Shown here: positions 23,901 through 31,258 of the stretch, one piece after another
Position numbering within the stretch: position 1 is the first letter of the stretch
Layout: every line of letters starts with the position of its first letter
From: an uncultured Pseudomonadota bacterium
Lineage (GTDB): Bacteria; Myxococcota_A; Bradymonadia; Bradymonadales; Bradymonadaceae
Direction: 5' to 3'
Assembly: GCA_950059285.1 (NCBI GenBank)
Contig: CATLTV010000028.1
Coordinates: 1 to 38,103, forward strand
Length of the DNA: 38,103 nucleotides
Translations under genes and position numbers: made by a program
The notes under the pieces: model-generated
What the model was told of the DNA's origin: nothing
The model's database searches: none
Seen by the model: the letters and a program-made list of their open reading frames with translations, nothing else

Positions 23901-25753
23901 GGTTCGACGTTTTGAATCTCGGAGATCAGCGCCATTGCTTGAGCAGGTTCAATTGCCAGAGGTTCAAGCTTTTCCCAGATCAGAATTGAGGGCTGAAGCT
24001 TGCGGCGTGATTGCATGTAAAGCGTTGTGATGGCGCGTTGTAGTGAGGCGAAGTCCTCGTAACGTTCTTCATTTTCAATCAGGTTCTCGAGTTTGGTGAG
24101 TGTTTCAGAGACGTCCTGTTGAATCTGATGGATGCTTTCTTCAAGTTTGCCACGGCGTGTTTCCAGAGGTTCTGCAATCTTTGTTTTATGAAGCGAGATA
24201 AGGTGTTCTCGCATCTCCATCAAGCGATTATTCAGGTGTGATGAATCAAGATCGGGCACAGGGAACTCTGCCATGGGGAGCGTTTCCTGTGCGGTGGTTT
24301 CGCCCTCACCTTGGCTATTTGCTTCAGCCTGAGACTCTTCGGTTTCGTTGGCCTTGCCCAGCGCAAACTTGAGCAGGGGAGGGCCAGCGATGATGTGTAC
24401 AACGACAGTGCCCACGACGACTGTTTGGAAGTCTGTTCCCCAAGCGAACAGGGGTTCTCCGGAGGCTGTGACTGCACTTGCGACCATTTCAGCGAGCACA
24501 AGATCGACGCCGCCACGCGAGATGAATGAGAGCCACAACCACCGTTGATGAACATCGCCCATGCCCAATTTTTTGGTGGCAAAACGTGTGCTTCCATAAT
24601 ACGCGCCAGCACGAAGTGCAGCGAGGATGAGTGTAATTGGCAAGTAGGCCACAACACCCATAATATCAAGCTTTGCGGCTTGAATCATGAAGTACACAAT
24701 GAACACAGGCGTACTGATCTTCTCCAGTTCATGAATAAGATCGTGCCCATGCTTTGAGAAGTTCTGGACAATAAAGCCTGCTGTCAAAAACGCGAGCAGC
24801 GTTTCAGCATGTAATACTTTGCTCAGGAACGATGCCGCAAAGATCACACCAATGGTGAAGAGCATCATCTCCTTGCGCACGTAGCGCATATAAAGGATGA
24901 AGATCAGCCCTGTTGCAGCACCAATGACAAACGCCCAACCAAACTCAAGTCCAATCCCAGGCAATGCTTCAGCAAGCTTTTCAAAGCTGAAACCATCAGG
25001 TGCGACAAGCAGCTTGGAGATGTTGAACCCAACAAGGAAAAAGGCGACCAGGACAAGGTCGGCCACAACCACAATACCAAGTGAAAGTGATGTGAACTTA
25101 CCTTTGGCTCGGGTTTCCTGGATGATCGCGAGCGTGGCTGCGGGACTCATCGCCATGGCGAGAATACCAAACAAAATCGCAGCGCCAAGCCTTGATGGTG
25201 TCGGGGCTCCATTGAGGAATGTGGCAAGCTCTACAGGGAGATAAGGAATGCTCATCACCACGCCAATTGTGATTGGAATCGCGGTGATTACCATCATCGA
25301 AATGGTCGCAAGAATGACCTTCCAGCTCTCCTTGATGTCAGAGATCTTGAGTTCGCCACCACCCATGGTGCCGATCACGCCGACAGTCAGCACGTTGATC
25401 AGGTAGAGATCATCGATGACCTTGTTGCTAAAGAGCGCACGTGGCGCGCGATCGCCGTAGATTTGATAGGTGAGCTGCGGGCTCAGATCCTTGAGGAACT
25501 CATAGATGATCTGAATGAGCTGAGGACCAAAGATGATGCCTGCTGCAATGTAACCCAGGAGTGCAGGAATCTTGAACTTTTTGAAGAGTTCACCCGTGGT
25601 GAACGCAGCGAGGATAATGAATCCAGTGGCCGCGAGGCTCTTGGGTGTAAAGGGTGGCTCATCACCAAGGTACTGCTCAAGAGGGACAAGGTTGAAGTCC
25701 TCCAGGCCGATCATCAAGGCGAGTAGAATTGCAATCGTAAGAATTTGCCACAT
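20933..25753 (-). CDS. CPA2 cation:proton antiporter fused to helical linker, P-loop ATPase and winged helix
   Basis: 1606 residues, several times the usual CPA2 length. Residues 1 to about 460 are a Kef-type antiporter membrane domain (KIPALLGYIAAGIIFGP, ILAMAMSPAATLAII) with the ion-binding Asp232 in VVVADLVLV. The usual RCK/TrkA domain is absent. About 465-1260 is mostly charged helix, with a disordered Glu/Gln/His-rich stretch near 731-784. An ATPase region begins near 1262 (EFYVERPELEKKCLRA) with Walker A GERGIGKRT at 1288-1296 and a Walker B-like RQIIIVEN at 1361-1368 that has Glu-Asn in place of Asp-Glu/Asp. A winged-helix-like C-terminus covers about 1527-1606. The fold resembles STAND/AAA-type sensors, but the class is uncertain. 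Its ATG overlaps the upstream stop (TGATG), so translation is coupled. No frameshift or stop is seen; it reads as one intact fusion. Confidence 0.9.
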   Translation of the reverse strand: MWQILTIAILLALMIGLEDFNLVPLEQYLGDEPPFTPKSLAATGFIILAAFTTGELFKKFKIPALLGYIAAGIIFGPQLIQIIYEFLKDLSPQLTYQIYGDRAPRALFSNKVIDDLYLINVLTVGVIGTMGGGELKISDIKESWKVILATISMMVITAIPITIGVVMSIPYLPVELATFLNGAPTPSRLGAAILFGILAMAMSPAATLAIIQETRAKGKFTSLSLGIVVVADLVLVAFFLVGFNISKLLVAPDGFSFEKLAEALPGIGLEFGWAFVIGAATGLIFILYMRYVRKEMMLFTIGVIFAASFLSKVLHAETLLAFLTAGFIVQNFSKHGHDLIHELEKISTPVFIVYFMIQAAKLDIMGVVAYLPITLILAALRAGAYYGSTRFATKKLGMGDVHQRWLWLSFISRGGVDLVLAEMVASAVTASGEPLFAWGTDFQTVVVGTVVVHIIAGPPLLKFALGKANETEESQAEANSQGEGETTAQETLPMAEFPVPDLDSSHLNNRLMEMREHLISLHKTKIAEPLETRRGKLEESIHQIQQDVSETLTKLENLIENEERYEDFASLQRAITTLYMQSRRKLQPSILIWEKLEPLAIEPAQAMALISEIQNVEPFDSEYVVEIEEALYDPQQAQQRTVKLIRRLRSTQRFLVGTTRRNIPLGKLWRFYIELSIPRYLEKAASVSAQSHVYYWYDLGQYLHRFDEVFSIVLRELLIPAKLPELQEQDTEEQHDTEQNKEQDSTPEALGLPSAQQSNEHDEEHDNHASEEDEHSEQNHDITPLIKKLDPSLPPRQRALQFIRDAQTHHQESAESVLANLNQWLRDAMGGYSWSLQQAYSSFLHAVKHAGTLELPGVIYRPSKKFDDARLAENQLTTQLQREREAINAYVGWIVLEHQLALFTNWFGHYQKRIIDSHTSFFEEKYSRQLRTMAQRSQDALDRFKDPEDDFQPDWTEWYRKEIFPTLRSIQRALDRELTQVLQGVTSRRLIDALEYRVASFSEHLRLLKDDPYDTQPSEQRSESLSIQVRKWFSTKLVSELSLRYIEFNEQHQRIVRRNLVGLEGLQSILTEPIEALLEERPILQPEQNGSQTEASKEPGDTHDAEMKQRLLLLTETIQQLSETLNHDLVMIEGWMLEQTSKLLEQTAKPFTNHQLDVVIRSLSKNEDIPVRYQGKTPFGRIMAYPINWADRQYQRVKPLYSEFIEDLQQMLSDKSTTPERNQIRARLQDPRAQRRRRNLPPVYRRLFNPVPLDLPEFYVERPELEKKCLRAVCDWGYGDHNTILIKGERGIGKRTFIHNLVPIKVYDLNPVFQQTSIETISIPEDAQSEADICRAFAPLFQDNIQNLDQICQRLQDQNKRQIIIVENAIKTYWRTQEGIELCRKFMSLLNSSSDKILWIVLMDTPAVTLLNTIIDLEDYFTHTFEVEPFKEDELAEMIMNRHRVSGFDLTFDTPQPRLLQRAQHPISTSEMRRNPKKDFLKKLYQLSHGNPLQALLLWLHSSSLDEEKETCIHVEPLPEHTVEYIEPMTLHKRIILAALIQHGTLDQATISNIINHSQEFVQNELQHLERFGIIERIAGSAHESYRICDMAIVDLSSQLRQRNLI

Positions 25754-27165
25754 CAGGCCACCTCCACATTTTCGCCTGCCAGGACCTGTTTGATGGTTCC
25801 AGGCGCGACATCTGTGTGATCCAGTAGCCAGGATCGTGTTCTAATATATGAGATCATTTCACTTAACAAAATGGCCACAAGCGCTCCTCCGTAGAGGATT
25901 GAGCTTGTGGTGAAGGTGCCGTAGATCGAGTCAAAATCAAGCAGTAGCGCCACGCTCAGGGCTCCTGGCGCAAGCATCACTCGTCCAAGTGCAGGAATGC
26001 GGAATGTGCCAAGCTGCGAGGGGGTGGTGCGCATGGCGATAATGCCTCCTGCTGTACGGGCGATGGAGCGCAAGAAGATGTACGGAATAGCGAGGAAATA
26101 TGCCCAGATAGGTGTGTCAAAAGAGAGCGTTGCGCCTGCAAAGAAGAAGAGAACAATGTACAGAGGACGTTTGACATGACGCAGCTTGAGCGCGACCTGT
26201 TCGTGACGTTTTGTCAGGTTTGCCAACACAATCCCAAGGACAAGGTTCACAAAGACAGGTGAGAGCCTCAAATAATAGGCGATACCACTGGTGAAAATAA
26301 CGACACCGATGATGACTGCGAGGCTCTTATCTTCGTCGAGATCCTGGCGCAAGAACTGTGCGAAGACCAGTCCCAGAGTGCCGCCTAGCAGGAGGTGGAC
26401 GATAAACCACTCCACCATCCTGAAGCCTTCAGGCAAGAAGACCGTCTCGTGATCAAACATGCAGAAGATCATGCCGAAGCTGAATACGGCCATGACCGAG
26501 CTGTATTTTGCGACGCGAATGGCTGCATCTGTGGCAGAGCCCTGTGCGCCCATAAAGTGGCGCAAGGATTGTACTGGGCTTGCGTCCGCGACCATGGCGA
26601 TGGCGCCAATGGCGAGGAACACACGCATCCATCTCAATGTTGTCTCCGCATCAGTCAGGAGATACAGGCCGAGCAAGGGAAGGATGACCATAATGACGAG
26701 CGTGATCATGGAGATCCATAACCCCACACGTAATGCCTCGAAATCAAGCGCCTCAAAGCGTTTGAAGTTCATGTGCATGCCTGCCATCAGTCCCAGCGAA
26801 CCTGTGCCCAACACGAGCGCAGGCGTGAACTTGCTCAATGTTGATGCATCGAGCAAACCAAGACCTGGTCCAATGAGTACCCCTAGGATGATGTATTCAA
26901 CGCCCGAGACAAGGCCAAAGCGCCGCTGAATGCGTTCCAGAAAGAGGTGGGTCATCATGTACGCCACACTGATCACAGTGAGCAAGACGAGGATGTCCTG
27001 GAACATATCGCTTGCCTCCTGTCCTGCGGAGTGTTCTCCGCCTGACGCAAAGGCAAGGCCAGGGGATATAATCCACAAGGCAATGAAGAGTTGTAAGAGT
27101 CGAGGCAGCAACTTCCCAGGAGGTGAGCTGCTCACTATCTGTGTGATGGAGCGCGTGGGCTTCAT
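25753..27165 (-). CDS. CPA2-like sodium/proton exchanger family membrane protein, probable Asp loss
   Basis: 470 residues. An N-terminal hydrophobic segment (LLQLFIALWIISPGLAFA) may be a signal peptide. About 12 membrane helices with the CPA2 layout follow (VEYIILGVLIGPGLGLL, LGLMAGMHMNF, IGAIAMVADASPVQSL, AVIIGVVIFTSGIAYYLRLSPVFVNLVLGIVLANL). Aligned by eye on the shared SP motif, the position of Asp232 in the next protein falls in AKYSSVMAVFSF, which has no acidic residue. It may therefore be a non-transporting or regulatory partner, or may transport by another route. It is the first gene of the operon and overlaps the antiporter-ATPase start by one base. The start at 27165 has only a weak upstream site. 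Confidence 0.88.
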   Translation of the reverse strand: MKPTRSITQIVSSSPPGKLLPRLLQLFIALWIISPGLAFASGGEHSAGQEASDMFQDILVLLTVISVAYMMTHLFLERIQRRFGLVSGVEYIILGVLIGPGLGLLDASTLSKFTPALVLGTGSLGLMAGMHMNFKRFEALDFEALRVGLWISMITLVIMVILPLLGLYLLTDAETTLRWMRVFLAIGAIAMVADASPVQSLRHFMGAQGSATDAAIRVAKYSSVMAVFSFGMIFCMFDHETVFLPEGFRMVEWFIVHLLLGGTLGLVFAQFLRQDLDEDKSLAVIIGVVIFTSGIAYYLRLSPVFVNLVLGIVLANLTKRHEQVALKLRHVKRPLYIVLFFFAGATLSFDTPIWAYFLAIPYIFLRSIARTAGGIIAMRTTPSQLGTFRIPALGRVMLAPGALSVALLLDFDSIYGTFTTSSILYGGALVAILLSEMISYIRTRSWLLDHTDVAPGTIKQVLAGENVEVA

Positions 27166-27441
27166 GTTTATCCGTATTTATAAATGTCCAGATCTTGTGG
27201 CTGCGAGATACACGCAAGCACACCCTGTTTTGTGGCAGGGGGTGCGTGTGACCAGTCGTGGTGGTTCATAACTACAAGTCTGTGTGAATGCATAAGCACA
27301 AGCTTTTTATATGGGTGGAATCCGAAGTCACAGGTTGATATTCTGCGAGCCTCCAAAAACAAGGAGTTCCTAATATGAGCACATAGATCATTCTGGCAAA
27401 GATTCTGCCAAGAGCAAGTTTACTGTGATGGTTACTCTGAC
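27166..27441 (-). other. Upstream region of the ion-transport operon
   Basis: Non-coding between the operon start and the palindrome at 27442; the full gap to the HEAT gene is 361 bases. On the minus strand a TATAAA-like box lies just before the ATG without a matching -35. An imperfect inverted repeat around 27211-27250 (CACACCCTG with CAGGGGGTG, plus flanking pairs) lies 45-85 bases before the start codon. It could be a leader hairpin or operator. I see no known riboswitch. Confidence 0.35.
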
Positions 27442-27514
27442 CCAAAGAAAGTGGCCCATCAGGGGGCGAGTGTTGCGCAGCAACACTCGCCCCCTGATGG
27501 GCCACTTTCTTTGG
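27442..27514 (-). terminator. 73-base palindromic terminator after the HEAT-repeat gene
   Basis: Perfect 35-bp arms (27442-27476 with 27480-27514) and a 3-base loop, starting 12 bases after the stop codon at 27527. The outer arms are CCAAAGAAAG/CTTTCTTTGG, so a U-rich tract lies inside the stem. The inner arm contains GGGGGCGAG. Confidence 0.85.
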
Positions 27515-27526
27515 TGAGAAAAAGGT

Positions 27527-28111
27527 TTACCTGATCTCAATAAGCATCTGCTTCATGTGCTCCTTGACCCAGTTATTGGTCTCGGTCTCAAGGGCTTTTT
27601 TAATCGCAGATTTACTGGCTGGAGTGTTAATCCGTCCGAGCGCATCGACCGCGGTGTAGCGGACCTGCTCATCTGTGGATGAGAGGTAAGGAGTTGCCCA
27701 TGAGGTGGCAAGTGTCTTGTCGAGGTGTTTGCTGGAGATGGTGAGGAGCTGGTGAAGCATCAGATCCTGTTCATCCACGGATGCAAACAACCCATCAAAC
27801 AACGCGACAGTGCGTTTGGATGGCCAGTAAGCGGCCAGTGCTTCCAGCGCGCGATAACGGTGCGCCTTGAAGACAGTGGTGTCCTTGGCGATGGTGATGA
27901 GGTCTTGCTCGGGTGTTGCGCTTGCTTTGGCAAAGAGATCCTCGGAAGGAAGCTCGTGATAAGCGGACAACAACCTGATGAGCTTGACGTTGCTTGCTGA
28001 TTTGCTCGTCTTTGTGGCCTGCTGTGCATGTGCATCTTGTGCAGGAAGTGCTGCGACAAGAGGCATGCTCACGATGGTTGCGACGAGGAATGTTTTGAGT
28101 GTGGTTTTCAT
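27527..28111 (-). CDS. Exported HEAT-repeat protein
   Basis: 194 residues, function unknown. A signal peptide (FLVATIVSMPLVAALPAQDAHA, cut before QQA) is followed by helical repeats. The clearest HEAT-like unit is YLSSTDEQVRYTAVDALGRINTPASKSAIKKALETE, and an earlier one is VFKAHRYRALEALAAYWPSKRTVALFDGLFA. HEAT solenoids usually bind other proteins. The ribosome binding site AAAGGA overlaps the end of the metalloprotease gene, which stops 4 bases before this ATG, so the two are co-translated. It may be a periplasmic partner or chaperone of that protease; this is inferred from gene order only. A long palindrome ends the transcript. Confidence 0.82.
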   Translation of the reverse strand: MKTTLKTFLVATIVSMPLVAALPAQDAHAQQATKTSKSASNVKLIRLLSAYHELPSEDLFAKASATPEQDLITIAKDTTVFKAHRYRALEALAAYWPSKRTVALFDGLFASVDEQDLMLHQLLTISSKHLDKTLATSWATPYLSSTDEQVRYTAVDALGRINTPASKSAIKKALETETNNWVKEHMKQMLIEIR

Positions 28112-28115
28112 ATGT

Positions 28116-30083
28116 TTAGTCCTTTGTCAGTGGGTTGACGCCAATGACATAGCTCTGGTTTGGTGTGACGTCTGTATGTGTGACGCCAGCCAGAGGGAAC
28201 ATCAAGTTATCAATATCGGGACAGTTGTCGGGGAACTGGTTGCGGCCACATACGGGTGTGTCCGTGAGTGGGTCCTGTCCCTGTGCGAACTGCTCGGTGG
28301 TGTGGAAGAGTCCAAGGTAGTGACCAAGCTCGTGCGCCATCACAACACCTGTGTATTCGTTGCCATTGGTCTGGCCTGAGCTAGGATCGTTAAATGTCTG
28401 TCCAAGGAACTCGCTGGTGAAGACCACGCCGCTTGCGCCTGTGCCATGAATACCAGCGGGGCCAGGGAGTCCCTGGGAGATACCGATGGTGCCACCACCC
28501 AGTGAGATGTTGCGCACAAAGAAGACGTTCAGGCTGAGCGCATCATCTGCGGTCTGACCTGGAACCTGACTCAATGCTACCAGCTCGGAGATGTCATCCT
28601 CGGTGCGAATGACACGATAGCTCTGTGCATCTGCGCCCGTGATATCAAAGTATCGCACGGTGCCAAGGCTGATGTTTGCTGCGGTGTAGATGTTTGAGAA
28701 CGCAGCGAGCGTGGCCTGAAGGTTTGTGTTTGTGGGGGCCTGTGCTGCGGTGATGTTTGGCACACCGACAAGGTAGATGTTCAGGTCGATTGTTGTGCCT
28801 GGAGTGGACTCCTCCAACACGTAGTGGCAGACATTTTGAGATTCTGCGTAAATGGTGTGTTGATGTGTGCCTGCCTGAAGTTGGTTTGCAAATTCGGGCT
28901 TGGCAGGAGTGGGGATGGGGCTGACAAACTTGAAGATCTGGGCGGTGGTGTTTTGGTACGAGTTACCACCCTGGAAATAGTTGATAGTTGTGTTGTTTGG
29001 CAGCGCGGTAGTGTCTGCTGCGATCTGCTGACCATCCATCGCCAACGTGGTGACCATGTATGCTGTGGTTTGTGGGGAGATCGTGTAGTCAAACGTATGG
29101 CTCTGCTGCTGTGGGTTTGTTGGAGCACCACAGGTGAGCGCGATCGGGTAAGTTGCAGGATCAAGTGTCAAGGGCTCGCTTGGATCTGGGACACAGAAGC
29201 CCTGGCCGCCACCCACAGGCTGACAGACGTAGTTTGTGCGACAATCACTGGTGCTCTGACACATGCGGACACAGAAGTTAGGTCCCTGAGGGTTCTGGTA
29301 ACAGCGGTTGTCCACGCCCTCTGTGGCGCAGTCTCGTCTGTTTTGACAGTTCATTGTAGTGCAGTAACCTTGTGGCCAGCCATCTTCATCGGGGATGCAT
29401 GTGCCACCTTCACAGTCAGTGTCTGCACTGCACGCCTCGCCATCGTTGACCGCAACAGAGACAGGATCTCGTGTTGGCAAACAGAAGGTGTCACCTGAAG
29501 TGTCCTGGTCTGCTGCACGACAGTCATAACCTTCACGGCAGGAGCTAAATCCTGGCTGTGGATTGGGGTTGCAGGGCTGTGCGCAAAAAGGTGTGCCATC
29601 AAGCACGGAGTCGTTGATACAAGAGCCACCTGATTGTGAACAGGCAAGATCATCATCACACTCAACACGTGAACAGTAATTGCCTTCCCAGATGACAGGA
29701 CTTTGATCGGGCAGGCATGATCCGCCAATGCACTCGTCATTAGTTTCACATGGAGCACCTGTTGTAAGACCTTCTGGTCCAAGGTCAGGTTCGCCAAAAT
29801 CGGGTTCGCCAAAATCGGGCTCGCCAAAGTCGGGCTGTCCAAGATCCACAGGACCCATGTCTTCCTCAACAGGTGGTCCCATATCTTCCGATGGCAGCAT
29901 GTCAGATACAACAGGCGTCATGTCTGCGGGCTCAGGTGTAGGCTCAACGAGGTTCCATTCATTGAGATCCCAGGGGGAACCATCTGTTTGTGAGGGGTCC
30001 TCTGCGCCACAGGCAGATAGGAGTGAAAGTGTAACAAGGCCAAACAATCCTGTGTAAAGCCTCTGGTTTTGAGATGTTTTCAT
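28116..30083 (-). CDS. Zinc metalloprotease lipoprotein with Cys-rich modules
   Basis: 655 residues. The lipobox LSAC (Cys25) places it on the membrane surface. A disordered acidic linker carries DMGP and DFGEP repeats. Cys-rich modules follow over about 110-300 (CETNDECIGGSCLPD, CSADTDCEGGTCIPD, CQSTSDCRTNYVCQP), a style common in secreted proteins of Bradymonadia and Myxococcota. A beta-rich region and a C-terminal metzincin-type protease domain come last. The zinc motif HELGHYLGLFH has His584, His588 and His594 with Glu585 as the catalytic base; a downstream Met in NLMFP is a candidate Met-turn. The sequence fits a pappalysin/M43-like enzyme. Likely a surface or secreted protease for nutrition or predation. 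It heads a two-gene operon. Confidence 0.92.
   Translation of the reverse strand: MKTSQNQRLYTGLFGLVTLSLLSACGAEDPSQTDGSPWDLNEWNLVEPTPEPADMTPVVSDMLPSEDMGPPVEEDMGPVDLGQPDFGEPDFGEPDFGEPDLGPEGLTTGAPCETNDECIGGSCLPDQSPVIWEGNYCSRVECDDDLACSQSGGSCINDSVLDGTPFCAQPCNPNPQPGFSSCREGYDCRAADQDTSGDTFCLPTRDPVSVAVNDGEACSADTDCEGGTCIPDEDGWPQGYCTTMNCQNRRDCATEGVDNRCYQNPQGPNFCVRMCQSTSDCRTNYVCQPVGGGQGFCVPDPSEPLTLDPATYPIALTCGAPTNPQQQSHTFDYTISPQTTAYMVTTLAMDGQQIAADTTALPNNTTINYFQGGNSYQNTTAQIFKFVSPIPTPAKPEFANQLQAGTHQHTIYAESQNVCHYVLEESTPGTTIDLNIYLVGVPNITAAQAPTNTNLQATLAAFSNIYTAANISLGTVRYFDITGADAQSYRVIRTEDDISELVALSQVPGQTADDALSLNVFFVRNISLGGGTIGISQGLPGPAGIHGTGASGVVFTSEFLGQTFNDPSSGQTNGNEYTGVVMAHELGHYLGLFHTTEQFAQGQDPLTDTPVCGRNQFPDNCPDIDNLMFPLAGVTHTDVTPNQSYVIGVNPLTKD
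29789..29833 (-). repeat. Three 15-bp tandem repeats encoding DFGEP
   Basis: The unit GTTCGCCAAAATCGG occurs twice exactly (29789-29803, 29804-29818) and once with two changes (29819-29833). A diverged fourth unit follows. The units are in frame within the metalloprotease linker and encode the Asp-Phe-Gly-Glu-Pro repeats. Copy number may vary by slippage without breaking the frame. Confidence 0.85.
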
Positions 30084-30095
30084 GGTGTTAATTCA

Positions 30096-30183
30096 CTTGT
30101 ATACAAGAACTGGTAAGAGCATATCCTGCTTCTTTCAGGGAGTGCCCAGATAGGTTTCAGGTTCTACACAATTTCTTGTGTAG
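30096..30183 (-). promoter_or_regulatory. Inverted repeats upstream of the metalloprotease gene
   Basis: Two symmetric sites lie upstream of the start codon at 30083. One is a perfect 12-base palindrome CTTGTATACAAG at 30096-30107. The other is an 8-bp inverted repeat CTACACAA/TTGTGTAG with a 4-base spacer at 30164-30183. Both have the form of dimer-binding operators, and the second could also form an RNA hairpin. I could not place a convincing promoter between them. Confidence 0.4.
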
Positions 30184-30298
30184 TATGAAGCCCTACAAAG
30201 ATGCACAGCTTTGAAACAAGATGCAAATATCTTTTTGTTCAATATGTTGCCTTGACACATATTGACATAATTGAGCGCGAAAGAGGCAACCAAGGGCG

Positions 30299-30364
30299 AG
30301 AAGACATGACAAAGAGAAGGGGCGGCCCGTTAACGGGCCGCCCCTTCTCTTTGTCATGTCTTCT
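30299..30364 (-). terminator. 66-base perfect palindromic terminator after the universal stress protein gene
   Basis: All 66 bases pair about the centre GTT/AAC (30331/30332): 33 bp per arm with no spacer. It begins 3 bases after the stop codon (30368-30370). The outer arm is purine-rich (AGAAGACATGACAAAGAGAA) and the inner arm G/C-rich. Only UUAA could form the RNA loop. Confidence 0.85.
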
Positions 30365-30367
30365 TGC

Positions 30368-31258
30368 TTATTCAGCAGCAGCGACATCGGGTGGGACAAC
30401 AAGCACAGTGCAAGGAAGCATCTGTGTAAGTTTCACAGAGACACGCCCGAACACGTTAGTGACCATGTTGTAGTGTGCTGCGTTACCCACAAAGACCATG
30501 TCGATGTTCTTGTCTTCAGCAAACTGTGTGACGGCATCGACGGGGCCTGCATGAATGATGTGAGAGGTGTAGTTGACATCGGTAAGCTCGGCAGAGTGTG
30601 TGCCAATGATCTTGTGCATCTGCTCATCGGTGGCCTGCTGGAGAGATTCCTTGCGGAGGTTCTCTGGCACGTTCTCATCTTCAATGTCGCTGGCCGAGAA
30701 CTTGGCTGCGTGAATGATGTCGAGGTGTCCTCCCACAAGCGTGCTCATAAGAGCAGCTTCGCTGATGGCTTTCTCGGCGCTCTCGGTCAAGTCAGTGGCG
30801 ACAGCGATCTTGCTGGCGTTGTCCAGACCTGTGTGATCAGGGTGCACAACAACGACGGGGCAGGGTGGGTTTGCAACCATCATCTGTGCGGTGGAACCTG
30901 CGAGCAACTTGCTAAGACCACTCTTGCCACTGCGTGCGAGCACAAGAAGGCTGATGTCATCGCCTTCAACCATGGTGTTCAACTGAGAATCAATGCTTCC
31001 ACCGGCGAGTTTGACCTCGGCAGCGCGCTCGCCTGTATGGGTATGATACCATTCATGAATGCGAGTTTCGAGTTTCTGACGCTGATCATCATCCTCAAGC
31101 GCGGTGTAGGCGTCGCGGAGCCAGTTGGGAATGCTCACCTCAATGATGTGCGCGAGCACGACCTGTGCGCCAGAGAGCTTGGCGTAGTTGCTTGCCCACT
31201 TCGCTGCGAAGGCTGAGTTTGCTGAAAGATCTGTCGCCAGTAGAATGCGTTTTGTCAT
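30368..31258 (-). CDS. Tandem universal stress protein (UspA family)
   Basis: 296 residues made of two UspA domains, about 1-140 and 145-290. The first starts MTKRILLATDLSANSAFAAKWASNYAKLSGAQVVLAHII and keeps the ATP-type loop GKSGLSKLLAGST. The second starts SKIAVATDLTESAEKAISEAALMSTLVGGHLDIIHA; its corresponding loop (GNAAHYNMVTNVFGRVS) is degenerate, so one domain may bind nucleotide and the other may not. Usp proteins are cytoplasmic stress and energy-status proteins. The ATG has AAAGGA 8 bases upstream. It is a single-gene unit with a palindromic terminator and a tandem 10-bp repeat upstream (31351-31370) as a candidate regulator site. Confidence 0.93.
   Translation of the reverse strand: MTKRILLATDLSANSAFAAKWASNYAKLSGAQVVLAHIIEVSIPNWLRDAYTALEDDDQRQKLETRIHEWYHTHTGERAAEVKLAGGSIDSQLNTMVEGDDISLLVLARSGKSGLSKLLAGSTAQMMVANPPCPVVVVHPDHTGLDNASKIAVATDLTESAEKAISEAALMSTLVGGHLDIIHAAKFSASDIEDENVPENLRKESLQQATDEQMHKIIGTHSAELTDVNYTSHIIHAGPVDAVTQFAEDKNIDMVFVGNAAHYNMVTNVFGRVSVKLTQMLPCTVLVVPPDVAAAE

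Noticed and set aside
30193-30473. Overlapping small open frames on both strands that share the peptide MTKRRGGPLTGRPFSLSC
   Set aside because: The shared peptide is only the result of translating a perfect palindrome from both strands; it is not a duplicated gene.
30356-31216. Open frame of 286 codons antisense to the universal stress protein gene
   Set aside because: It mirrors the real gene, has no ribosome binding site and its product looks like no known family.
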